Shown here piece after piece: positions 1 through 12,235 of a stretch of 64,000 nucleotides of DNA. The notes under the pieces are model-generated. The model saw nothing but the letters and a program-made list of their open reading frames with translations, was not told the origin of the DNA and did not search any database. Position 1 is the first letter of the stretch; every line of letters begins with the position of its first letter. This stretch comes from Plectrocnemia conspersa (Eukaryota; Arthropoda; Insecta; Trichoptera; Polycentropodidae): positions 248,001 to 312,000 of the forward strand of contig VTFK01000141.1 in assembly GCA_009617715.1 (NCBI GenBank), in the 5' to 3' direction. The position numbers and the translations under genes are program-made.

Positions 1-504
1 TTTAAAGTTGTTTTCAATTGAACATGCTAAATATTATGTTTTTGATCCGTTCTAACAATTTGCTTATACCAGCATCTTGCATAATCAACTCACGACTTGT
101 ATTTTATTATCTTATTATTAATAAATTTACATTAGTGCTGTAGTACGCCCACCTATCCGCTGTTAGTAATAAGCCCTACCACGCACCAAAATGGAAAATA
201 ACAGGAAAAGAGAAAGGTTCTCGGAGCGTGAGCTAGAAGCGGTAGGGCAAACGTGAAAGAGCAAGGCTAACGACGAGAAAGACGGTATAAAATGTACTGG
301 TAGCTATGCTATTTTTTACCGATTGATATAGATAATTTGTACGCGAAACGCGTATAAGCCAATGTAAGTACCTTTAGGCATTTCTAATAGAGTGGCACGA
401 TAGCTTGTTGCTAGCAAATACTGATTTAATCTTTTCTGCACCAATTTTAAAGAAAGAGCCATACAAATAAAGAACAAAGAAAAGATGGAACCTGCACAAT
501 GATT

Positions 505-560
505 AAAAAACAGGCCTACAAATCAGTAGGTCACGGGTTCGATTCTAGTTGTAGTCCGAT
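505..560 (+). repeat. tRNA-derived relic (box B only)
   Basis: A short hairpin, CCTAC paired with GTAGG, is followed by GGGTTCGATTC, which matches the pol III box B and the T-arm of a tRNA. The T-stem is imperfect and there is no acceptor stem, so this looks like a decayed tRNA or SINE fragment and not a working tRNA gene. Confidence 0.3.
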
Positions 561-997
561 TTTTTAGAAAGTTCATCAGTGATATCACTGTTTCTGTAGA
601 AATGAATAACAATTAATCATTCGCCTACACCAGATATTCTAGACTAGAATAAATTTTGTATTAATATTTGTACAATAAAACAATAATTCTGAGCATGAAG
701 TAAAGAAATAGAAAAGAGCGATTTAGGAGGGTTATGGCAGTTCCTTTTTTTTTGATAGTTTTATTTTGTATTAATATTGTTTTATGAATTTACATAAAAA
801 ACAATATTGGTAAATAATTAAATGATAATATAATGATTACTTTCTCTCTATAATACTGATATTTAATCTATGTTGATTAAATTAAGGTAAATATAATTTC
901 ATTAACATGAAATATTTTCTTAGGCGCAAAGAGGATTTTGTTTGATAAACTTGTAAAATACAAAATTATATATATATTACTAGTATTATGCTAACCT

Positions 998-1100
998 TAT
1001 GGACCAAATGAATTGAACAATTCATTAAAAACACGTTTATTATCTATAATTATATGGACCAAATGAATTGAACAATTCATAAAAAACACGTTTATTATCT
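998..1100. repeat. two-copy tandem duplication, period 55 bp
   Basis: A segment of about 48 bp occurs at 998-1045 and again at 1053-1100 with almost no change. Each copy contains the palindrome GAATTGAACAATTC. The near identity indicates a recent duplication. No function is evident. Confidence 0.8.
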
Positions 1101-3769
1101 CTGTTTAACTTCCGTCTGTTTCCAAAGCTCTAAAAAATCCTTGGCAGCAAGTAATTTTCCTCAAATGAAGAGTGGCGGTAAACGGCTATTTTGAGGAAGC
1201 TTGAGAATTCGTTTCCAAGATGGGCACTGAAAAAATAAAAATACGTTTTTTCTGCAAAATTTTGAAATGACCCTATATTATATCTGATGAATATATATTT
1301 CATTTTTACAATTTTTTCTAAAATTTCCGTCATAATATAACAAATATTAACCTTGCTTTTTAAACAATTACTCTTCAATCGTATCAATAAGAAGCGCACA
1401 ATTGACATTAATGATAAAACAGATTTGGCGTCGTTGTTTAACAAGTTTAACCTTCCCAAATGGGACTATTCAATTAAGTAATATCGAGTGGGCTTCTTTG
1501 AGAAGGCAAATATAATTATAGAATCAGTTTTATCTTATGATTTATTATATAATATTTTATTCAAATTTCGATATTCTTGTATCTGATAAACGCAAATTTA
1601 AATCTGAAAATAGAAGATAAAATATTATATTTTAAATAGGGGGTGTTATCGGCACATCGAATCTAGGGTGTGAGTGGAATCGATATGAGGGGGAAGATAT
1701 TAAATTTCTCATTTGATTCTCATGCAGCAAAATCTAATATTATTAAATTATATTTGTGGTTAAAAGCGTTTATAGACATAGGTCGAGAGTGTGCCATTTC
1801 ATTTCTACACTTATGAAGCTTCTAGAAGCGTATGTTCTGTAAAGCTATATTGGTTTTCGTTGTAATACTGCTTTTGATTGTGAAACCAGAATAAAGGGAC
1901 AATTATCATTCAGCCTAACTAAAAATAACGTGTCATACGTTTTTTTCTAAGAATATGTTGATGCTTCCGTGTATCAAAAATTAGGAAAATTTGTAATATT
2001 TTAATGGTCGTATTTTTTTTGTTATGACCTAATTTTTGACGCCATTTTAATAATGTGACAGTTCGTCTTTCATAAATGCCTTATTATTACAGGTTATCAA
2101 ATAAAAATATTCTAATAATTTATCTATTTATCTTAAAATACTTTTATTTAAATTTAGTATCAGTATGAAAAGTATGTAATAATCGCCATTCACACTTTTG
2201 TCACGTGAGAATTTTACGTGGTACAAAATAAATGAAGCGTAATAAGTTGAGTTGGCTTGAGCTCAACCTAGTCGAGCGTTGAACTGAGTTGATTTGGGTC
2301 TATGCGTCTAATTTTAGTAATGTTTCACTTTGGCTTCGATCTGATCGAAGTGATGAATGATAGTATAATTTCGATTTTTGAGCCGTAAGTCAAAAATAAT
2401 GCGGGCGTGTTTATTTATAATACAATTAATGAAGCCGAACGATAATATTTACATTTTCCCTTATTTTTCAGTCCTCATTGTATTCTTGTTCCTTTGTTGC
2501 GGTTCTTTAATTATTATTTTGTAGGTTATGTAAAGATAATGGTTCGGTGCTGTTTTGACCTTGATAAAATTTGCTTTTATATAATGCGTCATTTGATTAG
2601 TAAACATTGGCCAAAATATGCAAAATTTTGATCATGTCCATTTACAATCCATTTGCGGCAGGTCAATACTAAAATAATTAATTAAAAATAAATGCAAATT
2701 GTGTGTTCTAATAATTGTTTTAGGAAGCGTGATAATAATAATCAGTACGTAATATATTTTTAAATAGCTTACAATGAAAGCTTAATTTGCCTTTTAATGA
2801 AAGGGGAGAATCAAATTATATCAAATTTTGCTACTCGAAATAATGATTTTGTACGCCCACGAAGATTTTGAAAATTCTTGGGGCTTAATTAATCTTATAG
2901 AAATAAATCGACATTGCATTCGTTACGAGTTTCCATAAGTTAAAAACGTGGTTAAAGTGTGGGAGTCGATTTCTTAACGATTTCGTTAACTAACATTTTT
3001 GTTAATGGACATTATAATATTTACCAGAAAATCAGTCATAGCTCCCTATATTAGGCTTTCCCAGAACGATGATACATTTTTTTGTTTTCAATATATCAAT
3101 TTATTTACATACAAACTTATTTCACATTTTTTTAAATAATAATGTTTTTAATTACCTAAAAAATAAAAAAAAGCAATTAAGATATATAAATTATTTTGTG
3201 TTACCTAGACATCAAAATAATAAATGATAAGTTTTGAGATGAAACACTCGTGTAAACATTTTGGGGATGAGCGACATAGCAAAGAAAACTTCAATATTTG
3301 TACATATCTCGTATACATGGTAGCTGAAAATACATTTTTCTTATACAATTAATAATGTGTTTACGAATGCTAATTCCACTTTATTTATATATTTTTTTTA
3401 CTTTTAATGTATTTCTTATGTGATCATACCTCAATGCTATAATTTAGAAACAAAATTATGTACGTTAGGGCAAATTTCAAAGTTAATTATTTCAGTAACG
3501 AATTAAAATATTTATAAATAAACTAATACAATAGATCTGTCGGTAGAAATATTATACAAAATTCAATTTTGTTCGATAAATTTGTTTGCCAATTTTATAA
3601 AACGTTTTTCGCGATATCTAAAAATAATATTTTTAGTGTATAAATTACTTTTGCATGTACGACGTGTTGCAATAAGTTTGTAGCTCAAAACATAGATAAG
3701 TGGACTCTTCAAATATATTTGAGTAAAATATTAATTTGGCAGTGACGTTTCTCATCATCTTTTCGTATA

Positions 3770-4110
3770 TTTTGTGCGCAAATTCGCCGGCCGGTAAACG
3801 TACAACGGCGCCAAAAAAGATTTTTGTCATCGCCAAGAGTTCACGTTCGAGTATATCCCATAGCGCTGATAATATTAAAATGTGTTTATTTGTCAGACTG
3901 GTTGTCCTCGGATGTGCAAGTACTACAATAGATAACTGCGCAGTTGGGGAAGTGTGGCCACGTTGGCTAGCCTGCGCGCTTCTATACCGCTTCGGGACGG
4001 AGCGCAGACGAGTCTTTCACTTTCACGAAGGTTCAAGGACAATGGCCGCCTTTTCACCCGGCCGGAGCCAAATGCGCACGCACGGTGTAAAAATCAAATT
4101 GATTCGATCA
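3770..4110. other. GC-rich island, possible promoter or first exon
   Basis: About 340 bp here is clearly richer in G, C and CpG than its surroundings. An open frame runs on the plus strand to 4116, but its product has no recognisable domain. An ATG in a good context (GGACAATGGCC) lies near 4040. It could be a promoter or 5' exon of a gene I cannot trace, or an old mobile-element fragment. Confidence 0.3.
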
Positions 4111-5109
4111 AAATAACAACAATAATATAAATATCACATCGCGCGGTGTTGAATGCGGATGTGATAGCAGTGCTATTACGCAGTAAACGTTTCCAATTTT
4201 ATTGCAAAAATCTTATTCTAATAAAACAATGTACATATATCTGTGTATTTTATCTCAAATTAGTTTTTTTACTTGTTGCAACACTGCCAAAATAACAAGT
4301 TATATTTAAATTTTCTTCCACTCCTTTTATCTAATTGTTTACAATAACGTCCATTAATTTTCTTAGTCTACATACACTTTGACATATTTAATATCGTAAT
4401 ACACTCCCCAAAAATGCAATTGATTGTCGGTTTTTCTTTGTCCTAGTTAGTGTGTTATGACGAGGGGGGATGAGGATTTTGGAATAGTTGAGATTTTAAG
4501 AGCGGTAAAAAGTATAATATGTGTCACATTATTGAATAAAATAATATATGTATATATAATTTGTATAAGATTTTTGTTAATTACAAATATCACAAATAAT
4601 ATTCTTTCATGCAAGAATTAAATTTGTGTCCGCTGCTCTTCTTCACGTTTATTAAATACATATGCACATGCGGCTATTGCGAATATTTTCTATATGCGGA
4701 TGATCTGAAAATGTTTCAGAGTATTTACTTTTAAAAGAGCCTGGACATGCTGTGGAAGTGGTCAATCGACATCCAGTGTCGCATAGCTTTTCCCCAGACC
4801 TCTTCTCCTGGTAGAATTTCTTCGTAGTTTATGCATAAATATTATATCTAGAAATCGAGTGATAAACAGGGATGGAGATTTAGTACGAACGTATAAGTGC
4901 TCGTTTTCATTTTGCGGAGCGCGTGTCACTAATATTTTTTCGGCGATGATACGTTAGTCCGTAGCGACGAATAATAGCGTAACGAAGTACTTCTTGATAT
5001 TAAGGATTGTGAAGAAATTTCTGGGATGTATGGATCACAATTGATATATATTACAATTCATTGTAAATTATTCAATGAAGCACTTTTTGAAGTTGCTGAC
5101 GGGTTGTGG

Positions 5110-5265
5110 CAATAATCCAGGGACGTGATTTGAAGGGGAGGGTAATTTACCCTTTCTTGAATTTAGGCAGAAAAATGCATGTTATTTAATGAAATAGTTT
5201 GAATATTAATGAAATGAAAATATTAAAAAAATACCACTGACTGGTCAACTTTTGCTCCTCTCTGT
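5110..5265 (+). repeat. dispersed repeat R1, partial copy
   Basis: This shares the R1 signature seen at 46.4, 55.2, 56.4, 59.9, 60.8 and 63.5 kb: a GGGACGT start, a G-rich block, CAGAAAAATGCATG, an AT-rich middle and CCACTGACTGG. It is the same orientation as the 46 kb and 63 kb copies and contains only the first 150 bp or so of the family. Confidence 0.65.
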
Positions 5266-7224
5266 AAAGAGCTAAAACGACGCTTCTGTGATAATTTCGT
5301 TTGTTATTTTTTGCTACTTTGCATCCAAGAGAGTCGCTATTGTGTCCTTTATTCTTGACTGCCGCGGATCTAAACGAGCTATCCAGATTTTTAACGAGTT
5401 CGCCAGTCACAAAGATATTTTCGACAATAGCTACGAGGAGCCGGAGCAATTCGTGTGGGATGATGCATATCTCATTTAGTTGTGCGTCGCATATTTTTTT
5501 TTTAACGAATCTATCAATTATTTTACCATTGTTTTATAAAAAAAATAAAATGTTGTCACATTTATCATCAGATGTATGCAGAAATTTTCTGCCACTGTGC
5601 CTCGTCGTTCAGAGGTAACCACGTTCTTAGCTGCTTCTTTCTTAATATAAACTGAAAGATGCACAAAAGAACATTTTAATAATGCATATTTACATACGTG
5701 ACGTAATTGCATTATAAGAAACTTATTAATAAGAGATTCTCCTATAGACATTATCAGAAAGTAATCTGGACTCTTAAAAGCACATTGGTTTCCATGTAAG
5801 TCCCAGTTATCTCATATAAATAATTAGCTTATTTTTTCATCACTCAAGCTTTTGCATCAATCAAGAGTTTTAATTAAAAACATAATTTACAATGGGTATT
5901 TACTACTTAAAATTTGTCCGCGTATATATTGTTCAGTTTTTAATACAATAAATACTATATTATAATATGTATATTGTATTATATTTACATTTCTTGATAT
6001 ACATAATGTTAATTATTTTTTCCAATATCTAGTTAATAATTGTAAATATGTATATATATCATACATAATGATTGTTTAATTGATTCTGATAAATTGTAGG
6101 GTTGTTTTATTATATTTTATATGTTTATAAACATATTAAGAATTCTAATCTGAGGTCATGCATTGTTTCGTCGTTTGCTGATAAACAAGAGGAAATGTAT
6201 ATAATCGTTTTATATCTTGCACTTCATGACGTTCAGCTTTAATATTAATAATGATAACAAGTTCAGTATGTCAAGAGATATCTTATAATATTTCTTATAT
6301 AATATAAAAGTCAAATTTTCACCCTTTGTTCAGAAATGGTAAAAAAAATGTTGCCGGTTTAGCGTAGACAATTTTTGCCTCATGGTGAATAAAAAAAATA
6401 GATTCGTACATCAAAATATATTGCAATAATGTACTCTACAGTAACTCCACTGTACAGTTTCAAAAATCATTTTATTAATAATAAATTTAAAAAGATTGTT
6501 TTCCATTTTTATTTTTTAACACACTGAAATAAAATTTAAAAAAATAATGGCCGTAATTAAGTTGATTATGCCCATTTACATTTCTCGGAAACGCACACGT
6601 TGATTTTGGCAGCCATCTTTTTTCCCGGGAGACCTATTTCGCCCCATTAAAAAAATAGTTTTTCATAATTATCCTGTGAAGAAATTTGGCAGACATTTCC
6701 TGGTTCCGTGACCTATTAAAATGACGACTCATTCACTTTTAAACGTTACGTTTGACACGTAATTGCTTTATTATCTATTTTATTAAATGTCGATCTGAAT
6801 TCGCATAATTGTTACGATAAAAGTTGGGGTATAGAACTATACATTATTTTTTAGTATTGTTTATCTATGTAATGTATATTTTTATCAATCTATTCAATAT
6901 TGAATTATTGCTCATTTTTCTTTTGAAGCTAACATGTAATTCTTTGGAGTAAGTAAACGTCGGAGATGAATTGGTCGTCTCAAGTGCCCGGGGTGGCCTT
7001 TAGTTAAACTCTGAGCTGGTTGAATATAAAGTATATTTTTACAAAATTATTGTTTCTGTTATTTAATACAATATATTCTAGTTATGTTAAAGTATTCCAA
7101 AAACAATGCAATTTATAATAATAATAATATCAGTATTAATCAGTTTTTTAATATAAATTTATTATAAAAATAGAAAGGTCTTCTTTATAAAATATTTAAG
7201 AATATAATTTTTTAATTCTAAAAT

Positions 7225-8678
7225 TTAAATAGGTTTTTCGACAACTATATTTTTACTATCACGTTTATCTAGCTCTTCTTTTTCTTGCATATGTAACTGC
7301 GCCTGAAGCACGGCATTACTCAAATGCAATTTAATTTTTGTTTGTACCAGAAGAGGTAACGTTTTGGTAATTTTAGCCATACAGGAGAAAAACATTTCAG
7401 TTTCGTCCATTTCTCTCGTACTCTTATCTTCATTTCTAGGTTTCTTTAAGTTCATACATTCTGTAGTTAAATCTATGGAGCTATCGTTGAACGCTTGCCT
7501 TTTTTCCCCTTATAAAAGCACCGGGAATATTGCTTAAATTAATGTCGGTAAAATCTGGTTTGACATCTTCATCTGTAGCAGCATCGGATTCTTCGGATTC
7601 ATGCTCATGCGAAGGAACTTCTTGAATCTCAATATAATTACTGAGATCATTTCTGTTACCTCCTTCGGGAAACAATTCATCTTGGATGAATGTCATTAAT
7701 TTAAAATATTGCCACGTCGATACTCCATTTCCGTGTTTTTTTACCTCTTTTCTATATTGGTCTTTTAGGTGTTTCCAACGTTTTTTGATCTTTTCATCTA
7801 AAAAAGGAATATCATCAGATTAAGTTGTTTATAATAAATACACACAAATTCTCTCTGCGCGGCAGATATTTTATCAAATATATTTTATCTAGATATTTTA
7901 TGAAGAAAAAAACAATATTTAATAAGTCAATTAAAAAACTTTGTGACAACGCGGCTCAATAAAATTTAGTATAATATGTGTTTTGTATAGATATATAAAA
8001 ATCTTTACATTTCTGTACACATTTCTAGGTATTATTCATACCCTTTTAGCATGCAAGCTGGTTTATGGCATTGCTTCTACTCGCGAACGCGTTTGAGTGC
8101 TATGGATTTTTTTATTTTTTTTTATAAAAATTGCTCACACTATACAGCCACGCAAAATTTCGAAAGCATTTATTTATTTATTAACTATCTTCGCGACACA
8201 CGCCTAAAATCCCGTTCGCCAAATATTTTGGTCATTATTGGATGATCGCCTACAAATGTCCACCCGTAATTAATAAACTTTTACCAGAAGAATGAAGAAT
8301 CTCGGGCAGTGGTTCGGAGAGATTACTGCTTTATTATTTAGGACAGTAGCAAACACAAAAAATGTTTTCAGAATGATTTTTAACATGATAAGTTATTTAA
8401 AAAATACTATGTGTAAAAGGGTATCTCGCGGCGCATCTGTTTGAGAGCAACCGATTAACAATAAACCGCTGCTTACCTGTTAACATATCTGTTCCTAGGA
8501 ATATAGCTTAGCTGATTACTGTATTTAATTTATTGAAATAATTACCATCGCTTCCCAATTTCGCTGCTATTCTCTTCCACGTCTTCTTAGATTCATCCCT
8601 GTTTTTGTATTCTGGATGGCGGGAGTTCCAGATTTCTGGGTGCGATTGAACCTCCGCAACGATCTCTTCAAAGGACAT
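7225..8678 (-). CDS. MADF-BESS domain DNA-binding protein, apparent frameshift
   Basis: This is a two-exon gene on the minus strand. Exon 1 is 8678-8546 and starts at an ATG; exon 2 begins at 7797. The first ~95 residues form a MADF (Myb/SANT-like) domain: MSFEEIVAEVQSHPEIWN, then HPEYKNRDESKKTWKRIA, then across the intron KIKKRWKHLKDQYRKEV and WQYFKLMTFIQDEL. An acidic spacer follows. The C-terminal part, EMFFSCMAKITKTLPLLV, is a BESS motif for protein-protein contacts, and the stop is at 7225. Known relatives are insect transcriptional regulators and accessory proteins of PIF/Harbinger transposons. The MADF part ends at a stop at 7481, but the BESS part is in another frame. The switch falls in a GGGGAAAAAA run near 7497-7506, so either a homopolymer error or a real frameshift separates the two. 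Confidence 0.85.
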
Positions 8679-8875
8679 GACGACCGCTCACGACGCCAAC
8701 GCTGGTCGAACACTGAACCGGTGCGCGCGCACGCTACGCTACACGCTCATACACGCGCGTTGTCATGGCACGCACACACGCTCAGGTTGCAATTACAGAG
8801 CGGCGTTCACGCGACGCTCCGCTACAAAATTTATCGAGTATTGATATACAACTTGCGTGTCACATGCACAGAACT
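8679..8875. promoter_or_regulatory. CpG-rich 5' flank of the MADF-BESS gene
   Basis: About 190 bp immediately upstream of the MADF start codon is unusually rich in CG and CAC/GCG steps (for example GTGCGCGCGCACGC) within AT-rich surroundings. Its position argues for a promoter and 5' UTR. No TATA box can be assigned with confidence. Confidence 0.4.
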
Positions 8876-9106
8876 AAGGTGACCATATTTATAATATAGC
8901 AAAGGAGGACACTGAAAATAAAAACACCATCTCGAAAATTTTTGTTCGAGTAGAATAAATTGCCGCGGTAGATAAAAAAAAGTTCATCACGAAAATTTTT
9001 GTTCGAGCAGGATAAAGGACAGATTGCTGTGGGAGCTAAAAAATGTCACCTCGGACATATTTGATTAAGGACGATAAAATTTTTGAGGAGGACGCCTAGT
9101 CACCTT
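8876..9106. mobile_element. R3 MITE with AAGGTGAC terminal inverted repeats
   Basis: The element opens with AAGGTGAC and closes with GTCACCTT, with GGAGGAC near both ends in direct orientation. The body has three repeats of the type AAAATTTTTGTTCGAG. A related, longer and interrupted copy lies at 39351-39859. It has no coding capacity. The superfamily is uncertain because no clean target duplication is visible. Confidence 0.6.
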
Positions 9107-9576
9107 AACAGAACAGATAATATAGAGGTGGCAATGTCAACGAATCTGTCAAAAGTAACGCTCCAAGCGACTAAGTCCTGCAATTGTGCACTTACATTGC
9201 ACCAACAAGTATTTGTTTTAATTAAATGTGCAGTTATGTAAGATTTGATGTATTTATCTGGTTCTTTAAAAACATATTTTTAATTATGATGTAATATATT
9301 AGAGGTAGAATATAGTAAATAGTAACTAGGGATTGCAATAATACTGGGATTACTGAGAGAGAGAAAACAGTCAATACCGGTATTATTGGCATCGAATTGG
9401 AAAATCACAAAACAAGATGGAAATGAATTACTTGATTTGGAGCCCATTAGCACTCGAAATTCACCAAACGATATAAAAATTATAAGTGAAATTTTTTATC
9501 ACTATTTCAATAACGAGGTTATATTGGATATTCGCAAGAACTAATAATAAATATTTGACTGTATTTATTTATTAGG

Positions 9577-9855
9577 TTATGTTGTATTCGTTTTAATAAA
9601 TGCATTAAATATTTTAAGCGTTTTTATTTGAAAATAACATACTCGGGGTCGCTCGAATTTGTCCAAAAAACGAAGATGTTGAATGTTCCAACTCTTCGGA
9701 GTATAAACATCATCTGCCCCGGCCCCTGATCTTCGAGACGTTATTATTTTTTTTAATTCTCGGCGGTAATTTGATCTTAATGTGTTTATTTTTTTAATAT
9801 CGTCGATGGTGGCCAGAGGCTTAATTTTTTTATAAATTATCAACAACCTTTCCAA
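9577..9855 (-). pseudogene. relic of a second MADF-domain gene
   Basis: The minus strand encodes KINTLRSNYRRELKKIITSR, then SGAGADDVYTPKSW and HLRFLDKFERPR. This is the second half of the MADF fold common in insect and transposon-linked proteins (LRSNYRRE and SGAGADDVY are typical). No start codon, first half or BESS region is present nearby, and the frame ends in low-complexity sequence. I read it as a fragment of a MADF gene or of a transposon accessory gene. Confidence 0.6.
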
Positions 9856-10035
9856 AGCTTAATTTCTCTTATATTTATTTACATAATTCTTGTGTGTTTT
9901 ATCCTAAAAAATAGGCAATGATTCTAATGTAAATAAAAAATATTTCTCTGCCTCAAACGGCTGCGTAGTTAGCGTTCTCTGCGCATACTTCCATCGCTGT
10001 CCGAGCGGTGACTGATAGATCGGACTGATGGAATG

Positions 10036-10207
10036 CATTACACGATCAGTCTGTTGTCAGTCCGCATCAGACTGACGAAAATAATCAAAATATTTAAATA
10101 TCTGTCAGTCCGGTTCATCAGTCCGTCATTCAACGCGTTACATGTTCAGTCTGGCGTCAATCGGACCACAATTATGGACTGAACTGACAGCAGACTGAAC
10201 GTGTAAC
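10036..10207. mobile_element. small palindromic MITE-like repeat
   Basis: TTACACGATCAGTCTG near the left end is matched in inverted form by CAGACTGAACGTGTAA at the right end (10192-10207). Internal direct and inverted copies of the CAGTCTG/CAGTCC motif occur, one beginning GTTACATGTTCAGTCTG near 10137. There is no open frame. The exact ends and target duplication are unclear. Confidence 0.45.
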
Positions 10208-11039
10208 CTACGTCTATGAAAAAGTAGCGCGTAGAAAATTGTAAATCTTTTTATTAAAAATATTTTATCTAAAAACAGGTTTATGTAATTGAGATGTGAT
10301 TTATTTATATAATCTTATTTTAATTATTGTACTTGTACATTTCATATTTACTTTATAATACTTTAATAATTTTTATTTTTGAAATATATATCTCTATATT
10401 TATATCCTGTATATTTCTACTTATGTTAAAAGTAACATAAATTATATTTTAGCTATACATGTTTAGGTACATATTTTATAATACGTATGGAAATACTGAA
10501 TAATACATTTTTACATTATTATCCTACACCGATAATACTACTTAGGTTGATTCATTATAATAATAATAATTTTATTCCTTGCTTTTGCTTTATACAATAT
10601 GGGAATCATCATTTATGTAGGTTTAAGTCATTGAGATATCGATTTCAGCAAATAAAATGTACGGATTCATGAAAAAAGTATTTTCTGTACTACCGGTATT
10701 TCATTTTGTAATACCAAAGGTAGATTTTTGCCCAATTCCAATATTACCGGTATCGGTACTATCGGTATTGCAATCACCAATAGTAACTACATATTGTAGT
10801 TTGCATTTACGATTTACTAACAATAATAAAAGCGCCATCAAACCTTGACCTAAAATTTTTTTTAGTAAATTATTATATTTGTAATTGGATTTTTATCGTT
10901 AAATAAAAATGTTATTGTAGTTCTTTTATGTGTGTTTTTTTTCATAAGTAGCAAAACAAATATAGAAACGAATGCAATTTTTTTTATTAAAACGGATAAA
11001 ATATTGCCATTTAGTTGAGTGGTGAACAATGTTCCCTTA

Positions 11040-11608
11040 GGCCGGTTTCACACGTGCCGGGTGGATTTGCCCGGCACCGGGCCGGCGCCGTGTAATGGGG
11101 ATGGTGTTGTATGGGCTAGTACCTATCATTTCAGACGTGCCGGACAAATCTACCCGGCGCCGGCCCGACGCTGACTGCCGGGTTGTCGCCGGCCGCGCTC
11201 ACTAAACTGTCCGGCGCCGGGTACCGAGTTGAGTGTGGTGGGGGTAAAACTCAAACATGAACCGGGCCGTTGACAGTGATTGTGGTATCTTGTAATAAAA
11301 TTATTAAATATATTCCTCGTGTTTAGGCAATAGCGGAAGAAATAGACCTCGAAATTTTATTTATATTAATGTAATCTCTTTTAATTGTCTTAGTAGAATA
11401 CATACAAAAATAAAATGCTAACGCGAAATGCGTGGAAGGACTTATGTGAAGCCGTTAATCCTAAATGACTGGCATCAGTTGACGAGGTATAGGTCGGGTT
11501 GGGAAGAAACCGGCCAGAAACCGGCCAGAGACCGGCCACGTGTGAAAGCTTTGTAAACGGCGCCGGCCCGGTGCCGGGTGAATCCATCCGGCACGTGTGA
11601 AACCGGCC
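11040..11608. mobile_element. PIF/Harbinger-like MITE, 569 bp, long terminal inverted repeats, TTA target duplication
   Basis: The left end GGCCGGTTTCACACGTGCCG reappears in inverted form at the right end, and similarity extends about 50 bp inward through GGCACCGGGCCGGCGCCG. The element is flanked by TTA at 11037-11039 and 11609-11611. A 3-bp TTA/TAA duplication and termini starting GG are characteristic of PIF/Harbinger. The body is GC-rich near the ends, contains several ACCGGCCAG repeats at 11505-11540, and has no transposase, so it is non-autonomous. Confidence 0.88.
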
Positions 11609-12024
11609 TTAGTCAGAGTCTCTTCGGAAAATCAAAAGGTTGAGCAGGCCAAACCACCGAATGCGTAGCATAATTTGCTCATTTAAACGAACTTCAATTT
11701 CTTATATACATAGTATGTATGTATTATATATAATCTTTGATAAAATCAAATATTTTTAATGCTATAAAATATTTTATTTTTATACACATAAAAATTGAAC
11801 ATTGGTTAATAATAGCAAAAAATTCTACATTTTACATTTGCATAAACGCTTTATGTTAAAAACATGTGTTTTTTTCACGCAAGTTGATCAAGCATACATT
11901 GACATTATTACAGAGAAAAAAATCAACCGTGTGTTAAAAATAATATTAACAATTATGTTATTATATATAATATTATTATTAACATGTTTTTATAAATTGA
12001 TTAAACTGATTAAAATAGATTTAT

Positions 12025-12235
12025 AGATTTTCTATGAGGGATAAACCGAAAATTTCTGGTTGAAAATCAGGAACGTTATTTAAGCTTTTTTTTATGTATG
12101 TATATGTATATATATATATATATATATTTCATTAAGATTCATAGTATTTAATTAAATGACGTGCATTTTTCTGTCCCAATTCAAAGGGCGAAAATGCCCC
12201 CACCTTCCCCCCTCCAAATGACGTCACTGGGTGCT
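12025..12235 (-). repeat. dispersed repeat R1, reverse copy with (TA)n inside
   Basis: The copy reads GGGATAAACCGAAAATTTCT, then a (TA)n tract near 12108-12127, CATTAAGATTCATAGTATTT, a C-rich block and AATGACGTCAC. This matches the reverse complement of the 63.5 kb copy. The segment carrying the GTTGGCCAGTCAGTGGT motif has been replaced by the (TA)n tract. Confidence 0.7.

Larger units (their letters stand above)
1..7224. other. gene-poor 5' region
   Basis: No reading frame here has convincing protein character, splice structure or codon bias. The stretch is strongly AT-rich with scattered fragments: a tRNA-like relic near 505-555, a 55-bp-period duplication at 998-1100, a GC-rich island at 3770-4110, and a copy of the dispersed R1 repeat near 5110-5265. 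Three overlapping open frames on both strands at 5190-5620 could not be separated into one believable gene. Confidence 0.6.

Noticed and set aside
1130..1459. 109-residue frame on the minus strand
   Set aside because: Low-complexity, AT-driven composition, no domain and no splice or promoter signals.
5186..5620. Three overlapping open frames, one on the minus strand reading PHELLRLLVAIVENIFVTGE
   Set aside because: The minus frame looks slightly protein-like, but it runs into repeat R1, has no clear start or splice sites and no family I recognise.
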